Positions 34,217 through 41,785 of a stretch of DNA of 64,000 bases are shown here, piece by piece. The stretch lies in NCBI GenBank assembly GCA_025059745.1, contig JANXDH010000004.1:659646-723645 (forward strand), given 5' to 3'. Made by a program: the position numbers and the translations under genes. Positions within the stretch are counted from its first letter, which is position 1; each line of letters opens with the position of its first letter. Below the pieces are notes generated by a model. The model saw only the letters and a program-made list of their open reading frames with translations, did not search any database and was not told where the DNA came from. This DNA comes from Aigarchaeota archaeon. Lineage in GTDB: Archaea; Thermoproteota; Nitrososphaeria_A; Caldarchaeales; Calditenuaceae.

Positions 34217-34600
34217 TCACACCCTCTGCTTCAACTTCGGGATCTGGGTGCTGAGGTAGAACGAACCAAGAGTGATGGCCCCTATTACGATCAGGGCCCT
34301 CAACGCCCCCTCCCTCGTCACCAATAGGGGTGTCACGGAGAAGAAGGCTATCAATGCCAGGACCGCGTAGGAGACGTATATTATCACGTAGGGGAAGTAC
34401 TCGATCGGGTACCTCGAGAAGCTCCAGGGTATGGGCGTCTGGCCCGACTCGAACGCCATCCTCTTTATCCTCTTTGGTCGCGAGGGCGCGAGCAACCACG
34501 AGATCTCATAGAACCCGATGGGCGCTAGGATGAGAAGGATCACATAGAGAACGAAGGGATCGCTCAGCGGGCCGAACTCGCTCATAGTTACTTGATCCAT
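34217..34600 (-). CDS. nuoA: complex I subunit NuoA
   Basis: A 127-residue three-helix membrane subunit. The conserved loop is FESGQTPIPWSFSRYPIEYF, with helices LYVILLILAPIGFYEISWLL, YVIIYVSYAVLALIAFF and ALIVIGAITLGSFYL. It starts a two-gene nuoA-nuoH unit. The other complex I subunits (B, C, D, J-N) are not in the window. Confidence 0.93.
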   Translation of the reverse strand: MDQVTMSEFGPLSDPFVLYVILLILAPIGFYEISWLLAPSRPKRIKRMAFESGQTPIPWSFSRYPIEYFPYVIIYVSYAVLALIAFFSVTPLLVTREGALRALIVIGAITLGSFYLSTQIPKLKQRV

Positions 34601-34652
34601 TTAGAGCTCTGAGGCCCTTAATATAAATATGAAAAATTACAACGTCTTGGCG

Positions 34653-35972
34653 CTAAGGCGTTAACCTCGTTCTATCGCGAGGGAAGAGGGTGGCCTCCCT
34701 GACGTTCATCCTGTTCGTAATGATCATCAGTAGCCTCTCGTACCCTAGGCCCCATCCCGCGTGGGGCGGCATCCCGTAGTCGTATATGTCAAGGTGGTGC
34801 TGAAAAGAGGCCGGGTTGAGCCCGCTATCTACAATCCTCCTCTCCAGCAGAGACCTCTCCGAGATCCTCGATCCGCCCGATGCGAGTTCCAACCAGCCGT
34901 GGACTAGGTCGAAAGACTCCGAGACCTCGGGTTTACCGTCTCTCGGCTTTATGTAGAAGGGCTTGGTAACCGTTGGGAAGTCGGTTATGAAGTAGAACCC
35001 GTCATACTTCGATGTCAACGCCCTCATATCCCTCACGCTCAGGTCCTCTCCCCACCTCTTCTCCATCCCGACCTCCCTCAGGTATTCGAGGGCCTCATCA
35101 TATGTGACCCTCATGAAGGGCAACTGGGGTACCCGTATATTCAGATTAAGCAACGAGAGTTCCCTCCCCCTCTCATCTATGACCCTTTGATAAACGTGGA
35201 CCATTAATTTCTCTAGGACCTCCATCACTTCATTGTAATCGGCAAATGCGGCCTCTATATCGATCGATGTGAACTCGTTTATATGAACCGTGGTATTGGA
35301 CTCCTCCGCGCGGAAGAACGGCCCTATCTCGAAAACCCTCTCGAATACCGTGACCAACTCCTCCTTGTAGAGTTGGGGACTCTGAGCCAGATACGCTCTC
35401 CTGTCGAAGTAGTTGACCTCAAAGAGCGCTGCACCGCCCTCAGTCGCGGTAGCTATTATCCGGGGCGTCCTGACCTCTATAAATCCCCGCTCCCTCAAGA
35501 ACGACCTGCAGGCTGAGAGTACCGTGTCCCCGATCAGAAATATCGCCCGGTTCTCGGGCCTCCTGAGGTCGAGTATCCTGTGATCTAACCTAGTGTCGAG
35601 TTTGGCGTCGACCTTTCCGGTCACGTCGTAGGGCACGGTCCGTTCCGTCCTTGAGATCACCTCAACTTCTCTGCCCTTGAACTCGACGCCGGCCCGCGCC
35701 TTGGGTTCCCTCGTGACCCTGCCCCAGACCTTGACGACGGACTCGTTGGTGATGCCCCTGACTCTTCTCACTACCTCCTCGGGTGTATCCGCAACCTTGA
35801 TGCTGACCTGACATAAACCTGTACCGTCTCTCAATACGACGAATATGAGGTGTCCTAAGTCTCTGACCTCGTGAACCCACCCTAAAACGTAACCCTCCTT
35901 GCCGTCCAATTGTGGACTCAGAGAACCTGCGGGTATCCTCCCCGGGACGGTGCTCGAGTTCACCTCACCCAA
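34653..35972 (-). CDS. aspS: aspartyl-tRNA synthetase
   Basis: A 439-residue class IIb synthetase of the archaeal type: N-terminal OB-fold (GYVLGWVHEVRDLGHLIFVVLRDGTG), motif 1 region FIEVRTPRI, motif 2 FRAEESNTTVHINEF and motif 3 GWGLGYERLLM. It could also charge tRNA-Asn if the genome lacks AsnRS; the window gives no answer. The start overlaps the NusA-like gene by 8 nt, forming an operon with it. Confidence 0.95.
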   Translation of the reverse strand: MGEVNSSTVPGRIPAGSLSPQLDGKEGYVLGWVHEVRDLGHLIFVVLRDGTGLCQVSIKVADTPEEVVRRVRGITNESVVKVWGRVTREPKARAGVEFKGREVEVISRTERTVPYDVTGKVDAKLDTRLDHRILDLRRPENRAIFLIGDTVLSACRSFLRERGFIEVRTPRIIATATEGGAALFEVNYFDRRAYLAQSPQLYKEELVTVFERVFEIGPFFRAEESNTTVHINEFTSIDIEAAFADYNEVMEVLEKLMVHVYQRVIDERGRELSLLNLNIRVPQLPFMRVTYDEALEYLREVGMEKRWGEDLSVRDMRALTSKYDGFYFITDFPTVTKPFYIKPRDGKPEVSESFDLVHGWLELASGGSRISERSLLERRIVDSGLNPASFQHHLDIYDYGMPPHAGWGLGYERLLMIITNRMNVREATLFPRDRTRLTP

Positions 35973-36456
35973 TCCTGATGTTCACACCCTTCAAGGACCC
36001 GACTATCTCCTCGACTATGTTCGGAGCGTCACCCATCTTCCTTACGTCATCGACCGATATCCTCAGCTCCTCGCTGCCATCGGGTAACCAGACGCGTCTT
36101 ATCGAGACTATCCTAGCGGGGTGAACCAGTTTAGTGATGAAGTCATTTACGTTCTCCTCGTCTCTCACGATCTTGACCCTTGACTTCAACCTCTCCGCGA
36201 CGTAACTCGAGAGTTGCTGCACTCCCTTCTCATCGATATTAGCGCACTTAATCATGACTGCCATGAGTTCTCCAGATAGACGTCTGGACCTCAAGTACTC
36301 GCAGCCTCGGAGAAAGGTGAACCTCTTCTCCCCCTCAACCAAGACCCTCATCACCTCTATATCGAGCGTGGATATCTGACCGGAGGAGAGCTTCTGTTCA
36401 CACCTACCGCAGAGGCTACCGCTCCTTAAATCGAACTCACATATAGGAGTTATCAA
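35965..36456 (-). CDS. NusA-like zinc-finger/KH-domain protein
   Basis: A 163-residue protein. Its N-terminus carries three cysteines in CEFDLRSGSLCGRCEQKL, a pattern I associate with an archaeal zinc plus KH family often called NusA-like. The GxxG loop expected in the KH domain is replaced by DEKGVQQL, and a second unit ends in IRRVWLPDGSEELRI. RNA binding by the first KH is therefore doubtful. Upstream partner of aspS. Confidence 0.65.
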   Translation of the reverse strand: MITPICEFDLRSGSLCGRCEQKLSSGQISTLDIEVMRVLVEGEKRFTFLRGCEYLRSRRLSGELMAVMIKCANIDEKGVQQLSSYVAERLKSRVKIVRDEENVNDFITKLVHPARIVSIRRVWLPDGSEELRISVDDVRKMGDAPNIVEEIVGSLKGVNIRIG

Positions 36457-36512
36457 AGTCTGCTAAAAAGGAGAGGACGTCGATATATTTGCTTGACGGT
36501 CGAGCGGTAATC

Positions 36513-36782
36513 CTACTGAGTTACCTTGATCTCTATAGTGCTCACGTTGACCGTCCTGCCGTCCTGCCCGGTCAGCTGCTCGGATCCAAGCTTCACGTCT
36601 TGTATCTTCAGCTCCTTTACGAACCTGTTCTTCAGGACCTGGACAACATCGACGGCACGCCCTATAGCCCTCCCCCGAGCCTTCACGACGACGTTTTGGC
36701 CCTGTTGCAACGACAGCAGACACGCCAGCACATAACTCATCAGCGGTTTCTTACCTACCAGAATCGTAACCTCTGATTGCAC
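36513..36782 (-). CDS. alba: Alba chromatin protein (canonical)
   Basis: An 89-residue Alba protein with TILVGKKPLMSYVLACLLSL (lysines that contact nucleic acid and are acetylation targets in the family), NVVVKARGRAIGRAVDVVQVL and the C-terminal strands VNVSTIEIKV. This is the standard form; the other paralogue (10755-11033) is more diverged. A TATA-like TTTATATT lies 42-49 nt upstream. Confidence 0.95.
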   Translation of the reverse strand: MQSEVTILVGKKPLMSYVLACLLSLQQGQNVVVKARGRAIGRAVDVVQVLKNRFVKELKIQDVKLGSEQLTGQDGRTVNVSTIEIKVTQ

Positions 36783-36820
36783 CCTCTCACCCTTGATCTT
36801 CGTATGTCTTCCGCCAACGC

Positions 36821-36840
36821 ATCAATATAAATCTAAATTT
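36821..36840 (-). promoter_or_regulatory. putative TATA box for alba
   Basis: Minus-strand AAATTTAGATTTATATTG, core TTTATATT at 36824-36831, implying a leader of roughly 15-20 nt. The rest of the spacer up to the tRNA gene (36841-36911) holds nothing I can name. Confidence 0.4.
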
Positions 36841-36911
36841 TTCATCGTGACTACTTTAGGTAAATCCGGGAGAACCAAGACCTCGAGTGTATGAAGAGAC
36901 GATACCTGGAT

Positions 36912-37013
36912 TGGGGCCGGTGGGAATCGAACCCTATCGGGCCCTCCTCGCCGGACGGGCCTCACGACCTCTGCTGTGTGAGAGCAGCGTCATCACCACT
37001 AGACCACGGCCCC
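36912..37013 (-). tRNA. tRNA-Val (anticodon CAC) with a 29-nt intron in the T-arm
   Basis: The 102-nt gene has a 7-bp acceptor stem (GGGGCCG/CGGCCCC) and discriminator A. The anticodon stem CTGCT/AGCAG encloses the loop CTCACAC, giving anticodon CAC. The variable region is AGGTC, and the T-loop TTCGATT is followed by CCCAC. The T-stem only pairs (GTGGG/CCCAC) if 29 nt (36934-36962) are removed, leaving exactly 73 nt. No CCA is encoded. A perfect TATA-like element lies upstream. Confidence 0.9.
36934..36962 (-). other. intron within tRNA-Val, between positions 51 and 52
   Basis: The excised stretch folds as a bulge-helix-bulge: inner helix GGCCC/GGGCC, central 4-bp helix GTCG/CGAT (one G-T pair), and two 3-nt bulges TGA and AGG. 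Cutting each after its second nucleotide, as the archaeal splicing endonuclease does, yields precisely the 29-nt intron and a perfect T-stem. Confidence 0.8.
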
Positions 37014-37030
37014 CACCAGATGACTACGCT

Positions 37031-37045
37031 CAAATATTTATAGCC
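37031..37045 (-). promoter_or_regulatory. putative TATA box for tRNA-Val
   Basis: Minus-strand GGCTATAAATATTTG lies 18-32 nt upstream of the mature 5' end. Confidence 0.55.
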
Positions 37046-37094
37046 TGCCTCAGGTGACCGACGTTAAGTCGACTCGATGGTTGACGGTCTCCCG

Positions 37095-37799
37095 TCACCC
37101 CCTCAGCAGCACCCTCTCTCCCGCACACAGGACCCTAGAGGCAACCACCCATGCAGGCAGAGCGCGTGGCGAGACGCTCACGTTCTTATCGCTCAGGGAG
37201 ATCACCTCGTCACTGAAGTCTCCATGGGGGAATCCGCCTATGACGAACAGAGGCCTCTCGGTGCACTCTATCATGCGCTCGACCTCTCCAATCGAGACCA
37301 GCTTACCCCTCTCTGACATCAGTACAACCTCGGTGGGCGAGAGACTCGATATCGCCTCCCTCACCCCTCCCCGTCTCACCGTCATCAAGACCCTCCCCTC
37401 GCTCGTTACGATCTTACCGTCTCTCAACAAATTCTCCATGAGTCCCTTGAACCTCTCATATACCCTCGGCAATCTCACCTCCGGGTTCAACTCAATTATC
37501 AGGTCGCCGCGCGTATGACAAGAGAACTCCAATGCGCCCCCTCTGTTCAACGGAGACTCCAGGAGCTCTAAGAGCGAGAGGTGCAATATGTCAGGCCTGC
37601 CCCTCTTGGCTCTATCAGCGAGCCTCTTCATAGCGCGGTGATGGTACGACGAGTCTAAGAGCGTGTACCTGACTTCCTTCCCACGTCTCTTGGCGTAGGC
37701 GACGACGCTGGGCTCGCTCCTTATCTCAGGCGGTATCAACTCTAAGGCCGCCTCAACGATCGCTATCAGGAGCCTCTTTTTACCCCCCACGGTCTGCAT
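37095..37799 (-). CDS. nep1: ribosome biogenesis methyltransferase Nep1/Emg1
   Basis: A 234-residue SPOUT-fold enzyme that N1-methylates a pseudouridine in 16S rRNA. Recognisable stretches are LLDSSYHHRAMKRLADRA, GRPDILHLSLLELLESPLN, HTRGDLIIELNPEVRLPRVY, RFKGLMENLL and the SAM-site loop VIGGFPHGDFSDEV. Length and motif order match the archaeal family. Confidence 0.95.
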   Translation of the reverse strand: MQTVGGKKRLLIAIVEAALELIPPEIRSEPSVVAYAKRRGKEVRYTLLDSSYHHRAMKRLADRAKRGRPDILHLSLLELLESPLNRGGALEFSCHTRGDLIIELNPEVRLPRVYERFKGLMENLLRDGKIVTSEGRVLMTVRRGGVREAISSLSPTEVVLMSERGKLVSIGEVERMIECTERPLFVIGGFPHGDFSDEVISLSDKNVSVSPRALPAWVVASRVLCAGERVLLRG

Positions 37800-37824
37800 G
37801 GCTGTCCCTCATACGCTCTTATTT

Positions 37825-37834
37825 GATTTATAAG
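37825..37834 (+). promoter_or_regulatory. putative TATA box for the Sm-like gene
   Basis: GATTTATAAG lies 24-33 nt upstream of the ATG at 37858, consistent with a leaderless transcript. Confidence 0.45.
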
Positions 37835-37857
37835 GGAGCACTTAGGGATGATCATGG

Positions 37858-38280
37858 ATGTCTACCGTAGCCCAGAAGCGGTTCTCGGACGAGTTCACCG
37901 CGGCACTTGACCGTTACGTGAGGGTGACTACGACGAGGGGTAACGTGATCGTGGGGAGGTTGTTGGCCTACAACGCATCGGACCTGAGTCTATGGCTGGC
38001 TGACGTGAAGGTGGAGAACGAGAGGACGCTCCACAGGTTGTTTGTGGCAGGCCACGAGGTCTCCACCATAGAGATCGAGGAGAGCGGCCCTGACCTCCAG
38101 AAGCTGTATGAGCGCATCAACAGGCTCTTTCCCAACATGGCTAAGTACTACAGGGAGGCCGGGGTCATAGTGGTGATGGACAGGATAAAGATCGGTAAGG
38201 ATGGAGTTATAGAGGGCAGCGGTCCGGCGGCGGAAAGGCTGCAGAAGCTCTATGAAGAGTGGTTAAGGGAGGAGAAGTGA
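37858..38280 (+). CDS. Sm-like archaeal protein with C-terminal extension
   Basis: A 140-residue Sm/Lsm protein. The Sm1 motif (YVRVTTTRGNVIVGRLLAYN, then DLSLWLADV) and Sm2 motif (LHRLFVAGHEVSTIEI) occupy residues 20-80. A further 60 residues (LYERINRLFPNMAKYY, VIVVMDRIKIGKDGVIEGSG) form the C-terminal domain seen in the SmAP3-like group. Expected to form a ring that binds RNA. Confidence 0.88.
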   Translation: MSTVAQKRFSDEFTAALDRYVRVTTTRGNVIVGRLLAYNASDLSLWLADVKVENERTLHRLFVAGHEVSTIEIEESGPDLQKLYERINRLFPNMAKYYREAGVIVVMDRIKIGKDGVIEGSGPAAERLQKLYEEWLREEK

Positions 38281-38287
38281 GGTTTTA

Positions 38288-39001
38288 TCAAGAACTCTCG
38301 AGCATGATACCGTATCTCGCAGACGTTTTTATCAGGTCCTCTACGTCACCGATGGGCACGTTCAAACCCGTGAGGACGGATAGCGCCTCGGCGGCCCTCT
38401 TTGCCGCGTAGTAATCAGGCACCGAGTCGCTTATCTCCACCAGCATCCCCATGTTCTCAACGCTCTTCATACCCGCGATAGTAGAGAGGAGTCCGACCGC
38501 GCCGACTATCTGACCGCTGTATACTTGACCGTCTACTATTTTCACGTACTTTTCAAGGTAGTCCCTCTTGCTTGAGGAGCAGTAAATCTCACGCCTGAGT
38601 GTTATCTTATCCTTCCCACCGAGCCCCCCGACCGTGAAGACCCTCGTGGCACCGTGGCGTATAGCTAGGTCCATAACTGTGTTACAGAAGACGTACTGCC
38701 CGTAACTGCTCGATGGTTGGGCGTTACCATACATCACCAAGACCGGTGCGGGCTCCTCGACCGCGTATACGTCCGTGAAAGTCGATAGTAGCTTGTTGTC
38801 TGAGACGTAAACCAAGTTCGGGAAGTGAAGCGAATGTATCCTGCATATCTTGGAGTGTTTGACCTTCGATAACAGGTAAGCGACCGCGATCTTCGCCACT
38901 AACCCTATCCCAGGCAGCCCCTCTATAAAGGAGGCGGACTCAAGCCTGTAATCCTCCATGTTGGGCTCGTATCTGACGAAAATGTCACGCACGCCCTTCA
39001 C
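38288..39001 (-). CDS. PAC2-family protein (proteasome assembly chaperone-like)
   Basis: A 237-residue PAC2-fold protein: FIEGLPGIGLVAKIAVAYLL, ALVMYGNAQPSS-like strand VLVMYGNAQPSSSYGQY, TVGGLGGKD and GAVGLLSTIAGMK follow the order of archaeal PAC2/PbaB-type sequences. The family helps assemble proteasomes or acts as an ATP-independent chaperone. It is divergent from another PAC2 gene 95 nt away. Confidence 0.85.
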   Translation of the reverse strand: MKGVRDIFVRYEPNMEDYRLESASFIEGLPGIGLVAKIAVAYLLSKVKHSKICRIHSLHFPNLVYVSDNKLLSTFTDVYAVEEPAPVLVMYGNAQPSSSYGQYVFCNTVMDLAIRHGATRVFTVGGLGGKDKITLRREIYCSSSKRDYLEKYVKIVDGQVYSGQIVGAVGLLSTIAGMKSVENMGMLVEISDSVPDYYAAKRAAEALSVLTGLNVPIGDVEDLIKTSARYGIMLESS

Positions 39002-39096
39002 GCTTGGATAATGGATAACCTATGATTTAACTCATATGTAGCATACGAGGGGTAATCCGGAGAAGTTTTTATTATTGACCAGTGCATTTCAAGAGT

Positions 39097-39816
39097 ATGC
39101 GGTTTAAGATACTCTCTATGCCCAGCAAGGTAAAGTTTCTGGTCGCAGGCTTACCTGATATGGGGAACGTCGCCGGTATAGTCATGGATCACTTGATAAC
39201 CAAGCTCAACATGGTGATCTTCGCGGAGGCAAGGGACGAGTGGCCCCCTTACGTCAGACACGAGAGCAGCAGAGTACACTTTGAGAGGGGCTGGTTCAGA
39301 GTCTACTTCAGAGACGGACTGAAGTTCATCGCGATGAACGGCACACACCAACCCGTGGAGTCGACCTCTCTCTACAACCTCTGTGAGTCTGTGATAGATC
39401 TCTCCCTTAACCTAAATATCGAGAGGGTCATAACAGTAGGTGCCGCACACACCACCGATGACGAGATCGAGGAACCGCGGGTGTTCTATGCGACTACCTC
39501 TGACCCGCTAGGCGAGGAGATTGAGGGTTACGGCGCAGTCAAGCTAGAGTCGGAGGGCTTCATAACGGGTTACAACGGGTTGCTGTTGGGTATAGCTAAG
39601 GAGCGAGGAATTAACGGGATCTGCCTCTTGGGGGAGATAAACGACCCCGGCGTGAAACAGTACCACGCCGCTAAGGCAGTCCTGCAGGTACTCTCACACT
39701 TTATCGGTGAGGAGATAAACCTCGAGGAGCTGGACGAGGAGATCGAGAAGATAAAGGCCATGAAGAAATTGGGCCGGATGTTACGAAGGAGGGACCGCCC
39801 CCCGGGCGTCATGTGA
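39097..39816 (+). CDS. second PAC2-family protein
   Basis: A 239-residue PAC2-fold protein with FLVAGLPDMGNVAGIVMDHL, TVGAAHTTDDEIEEPRVFYA and the C-terminal helix ELDEEIEKIKAMKKLGRML typical of the family's acidic tail. The ATG at 39097 is preferred: TTTTTATTATT (39066-39076) lies about 21-31 nt upstream. A GTG at 39082 would add five residues. The 3' end overlaps the convergent GT2 gene by 36 nt. Confidence 0.85.
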   Translation: MRFKILSMPSKVKFLVAGLPDMGNVAGIVMDHLITKLNMVIFAEARDEWPPYVRHESSRVHFERGWFRVYFRDGLKFIAMNGTHQPVESTSLYNLCESVIDLSLNLNIERVITVGAAHTTDDEIEEPRVFYATTSDPLGEEIEGYGAVKLESEGFITGYNGLLLGIAKERGINGICLLGEINDPGVKQYHAAKAVLQVLSHFIGEEINLEELDEEIEKIKAMKKLGRMLRRRDRPPGVM

Positions 39817-40545
39817 CCTTTTGAGCGCGACACCGAGACCCCAGGTCAAAAACGTTATGACGTCGCCGACCCTCAACTTACTCTTCCCCCCTTTTCTGGG
39901 TTTGAAGCGTATCGGGACCTCGATGATCTTTGCACCCATAGAAGCGTAAGTGCGCAACGTATCGACCTGAAAGACGTAGCTCCGAGGGGCGGCCTTCAGA
40001 ATGTCTATGCACCTCTCTATCAACCCCCTAGACATGGCCCTGTAACCGCTCGTCATATCCCCGATCCTGAGTCCTGTGACGGCCCTCGCGTAGACGTTAG
40101 CCACACGGCTGATGACGTATCTGCTGTTCCTGAGGTCCCAACCGCCCCCCCTCACATACCTCGAACCTATAACCACGTCCGCATCTCGACTCAGTATCGG
40201 CGTTACCAGTCGGGTCAGGTATGCGGGTTCGTGACTGCCGTCCGCGTCCATCTCAACTATCACCTCTACCTCACCGTGGTCCCTTATAACGTGCCTGAAA
40301 CCGTCTATGTACGCGCTACCGATACCCCTCTTGCTCTTCCGGACCATCACGTCGACCCTACCTGTGAGTTCGGCTAGCTCAAGAGCGATCTCCGCGGTAC
40401 CGTCGGGACTATCGTCATCCACGACGAGCACCGACCCGTCGATTGAACTCCTCCGGAACTCCTCCAAGCACCCCAGCACCGTCTCTCTCAGGTTCATCGA
40501 CTCGTTGAACGTCGGCATGACCACGACTACCTTGGGCAATCTCAT
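39781..40545 (-). CDS. GT2 glycosyltransferase, dolichol-phosphate mannose synthase-like
   Basis: A 254-residue enzyme that transfers a sugar to a polyprenyl phosphate. Signatures: VVMPTFNESMNLRETV, VVDDDSPDGTAEIA, IVEMDADGSHEP (the DxD site), VIGSRYVRGG and MTSGYRAMSRG. There is no C-terminal membrane domain, so it is the soluble DPM1 type. It may supply lipid-linked mannose to the GT39-type enzyme at 9.4-10.7 kb. Confidence 0.9.
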   Translation of the reverse strand: MRLPKVVVVMPTFNESMNLRETVLGCLEEFRRSSIDGSVLVVDDDSPDGTAEIALELAELTGRVDVMVRKSKRGIGSAYIDGFRHVIRDHGEVEVIVEMDADGSHEPAYLTRLVTPILSRDADVVIGSRYVRGGGWDLRNSRYVISRVANVYARAVTGLRIGDMTSGYRAMSRGLIERCIDILKAAPRSYVFQVDTLRTYASMGAKIIEVPIRFKPRKGGKSKLRVGDVITFLTWGLGVALKRSHDARGAVPPS

Positions 40546-40654
40546 TAGCCAACTCCGACATCTCCTTTAATATTTTTTATAATACGATGTCTCCGCTCGA
40601 GCTCCTCGACTACTGATGTATACATTGATATAAGAGCGTCTCAACAATCCTTAT

Positions 40655-41245
40655 ATGCCTAGGACCACTCTGGCTGTCGACTCGAGGTTAGCGGAGTCCC
40701 TCTCTGAGATCGCTAAGGCGAGGAGGGTAACCCTCTACGCCCTCGTCAACAATCTGATCGAGAACAGCATAAGCCTCCTCAGGGAAGGCGTGGACATCAA
40801 GTCGATCAGCGAGTTATGGAGCGTCTACAAAATGATGAGTCAAGTAGAGGGAGTGATCGTCCCGGGAGAGATCTTCGATTACCTCGTTGCCGCGTTGTAT
40901 GAGACAAAAGCTGATGAACTCAAGGAGAGGTTCAGGAGACTCGGCTACGACATCGGCACCATCCTCAAACTCTACGCCGGCACCCCCGAGGAGCTCGTGA
41001 AGGTCGGCGTGACATTCCTGAAGTATCTGCCCGTGAAAGGCATAGAGTATAAGAACCTCGGTGACAACGCCTATGAGATCGCCATCGTCGGAGTCGGTAG
41101 GCGCATGGAGACGACCCTCTGCATGAACGAGTTCCTCCACGGTCTACTGGAGGCCTATAAGGTCCAAGTGGTCAACGAGGAGATAACGCAGGGGTTTGTT
41201 AGGATAAGGTTCATCAACTCCAGCGTCGAGAACATAGCGGAGTAG
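40655..41245 (+). CDS. ribbon-helix-helix-like protein with unknown C-terminal domain
   Basis: A 196-residue protein. Residues 1-45 (RTTLAVDSRLAESLSEIAKA, then TLYALVNNLIENSI) match the ribbon-helix-helix DNA-binding fold. The remaining 150 residues, predicted mixed alpha/beta with a single cysteine, are not recognised; most RHH proteins are far shorter. A DNA-binding regulator with a sensor domain is plausible. TATA-like GATATAAGAG lies about 20-28 nt upstream. It heads a run with a thioredoxin-like and a phosphatase gene. Confidence 0.6.
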   Translation: MPRTTLAVDSRLAESLSEIAKARRVTLYALVNNLIENSISLLREGVDIKSISELWSVYKMMSQVEGVIVPGEIFDYLVAALYETKADELKERFRRLGYDIGTILKLYAGTPEELVKVGVTFLKYLPVKGIEYKNLGDNAYEIAIVGVGRRMETTLCMNEFLHGLLEAYKVQVVNEEITQGFVRIRFINSSVENIAE

Positions 41246-41262
41246 TCGGTGAGCGATCGATT

Positions 41263-41772
41263 GTGAAGAAACAGAACCTCAGAGCGATCTTGATAGTCAG
41301 CCTCTCTCTGCTGGCTTTCCTTCTCGGAGGTCTGATAGGGATGGTCAAGGAGGTGAATAGGACTGATGAGCGTGACCTACCCTCGGACGTTGTATCCATC
41401 ATCGGTTCGGAGCGGGGAAGGGTGATCCTGATAGATGTGATGAACACGAATTGCCCACCCTGTGTCAAGCAAGTGGCCGAGCTGAGAAAGTTCATCGTAT
41501 CGGCGAGGGCTGATGTAGCCGTCTACTCCCTCTCGTTGGAATTCCCCGGCTATGGGAAGGACTCAGAAGAATCGTTGAGGAGGTTCGCAGAGGAGAACGG
41601 AGTGAGTTGGAAGATCGTGATCGCTCAGAGGCCCTACGAGGTGATCTCGCGCTTAGGAATCTACGGAATACCTGCCATTATAGTCGTAAACAGGTCTGGA
41701 CAGGTAGTCTACACCCACGTAGGTATACTGGACGCTCAATCGCTCTCCGAGATAACGTCGCTCTACACCTAA
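41263..41772 (+). CDS. membrane-anchored thioredoxin-like protein (TlpA-type)
   Basis: A 169-residue protein. An N-terminal hydrophobic segment (AILIVSLSLLAFLLGGLIGM) anchors it with the rest outside. The redox motif is CPPC in NTNCPPCVKQVAELRKF, and the cis-Pro loop is YGIPAIIVVNRSG, as in TlpA/ResA proteins. It probably reduces or oxidises disulfides outside the membrane. The start is GTG, 18 nt after the preceding stop. Confidence 0.85.
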   Translation: MKKQNLRAILIVSLSLLAFLLGGLIGMVKEVNRTDERDLPSDVVSIIGSERGRVILIDVMNTNCPPCVKQVAELRKFIVSARADVAVYSLSLEFPGYGKDSEESLRRFAEENGVSWKIVIAQRPYEVISRLGIYGIPAIIVVNRSGQVVYTHVGILDAQSLSEITSLYT

Positions 41773-41785
41773 GCGTGATGGTGAA

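Noticed and set aside
36912-37013. Extra arm in tRNA-Val as a long variable arm (type II tRNA)
   Set aside because: Val tRNAs are type I, and keeping the extra sequence breaks the base of the T-stem. The bulge-helix-bulge fold explains it better.
40655-41245. RHH gene as the antitoxin half of a toxin-antitoxin pair
   Set aside because: It is far longer than typical RHH antitoxins and no toxin-like gene is adjacent.
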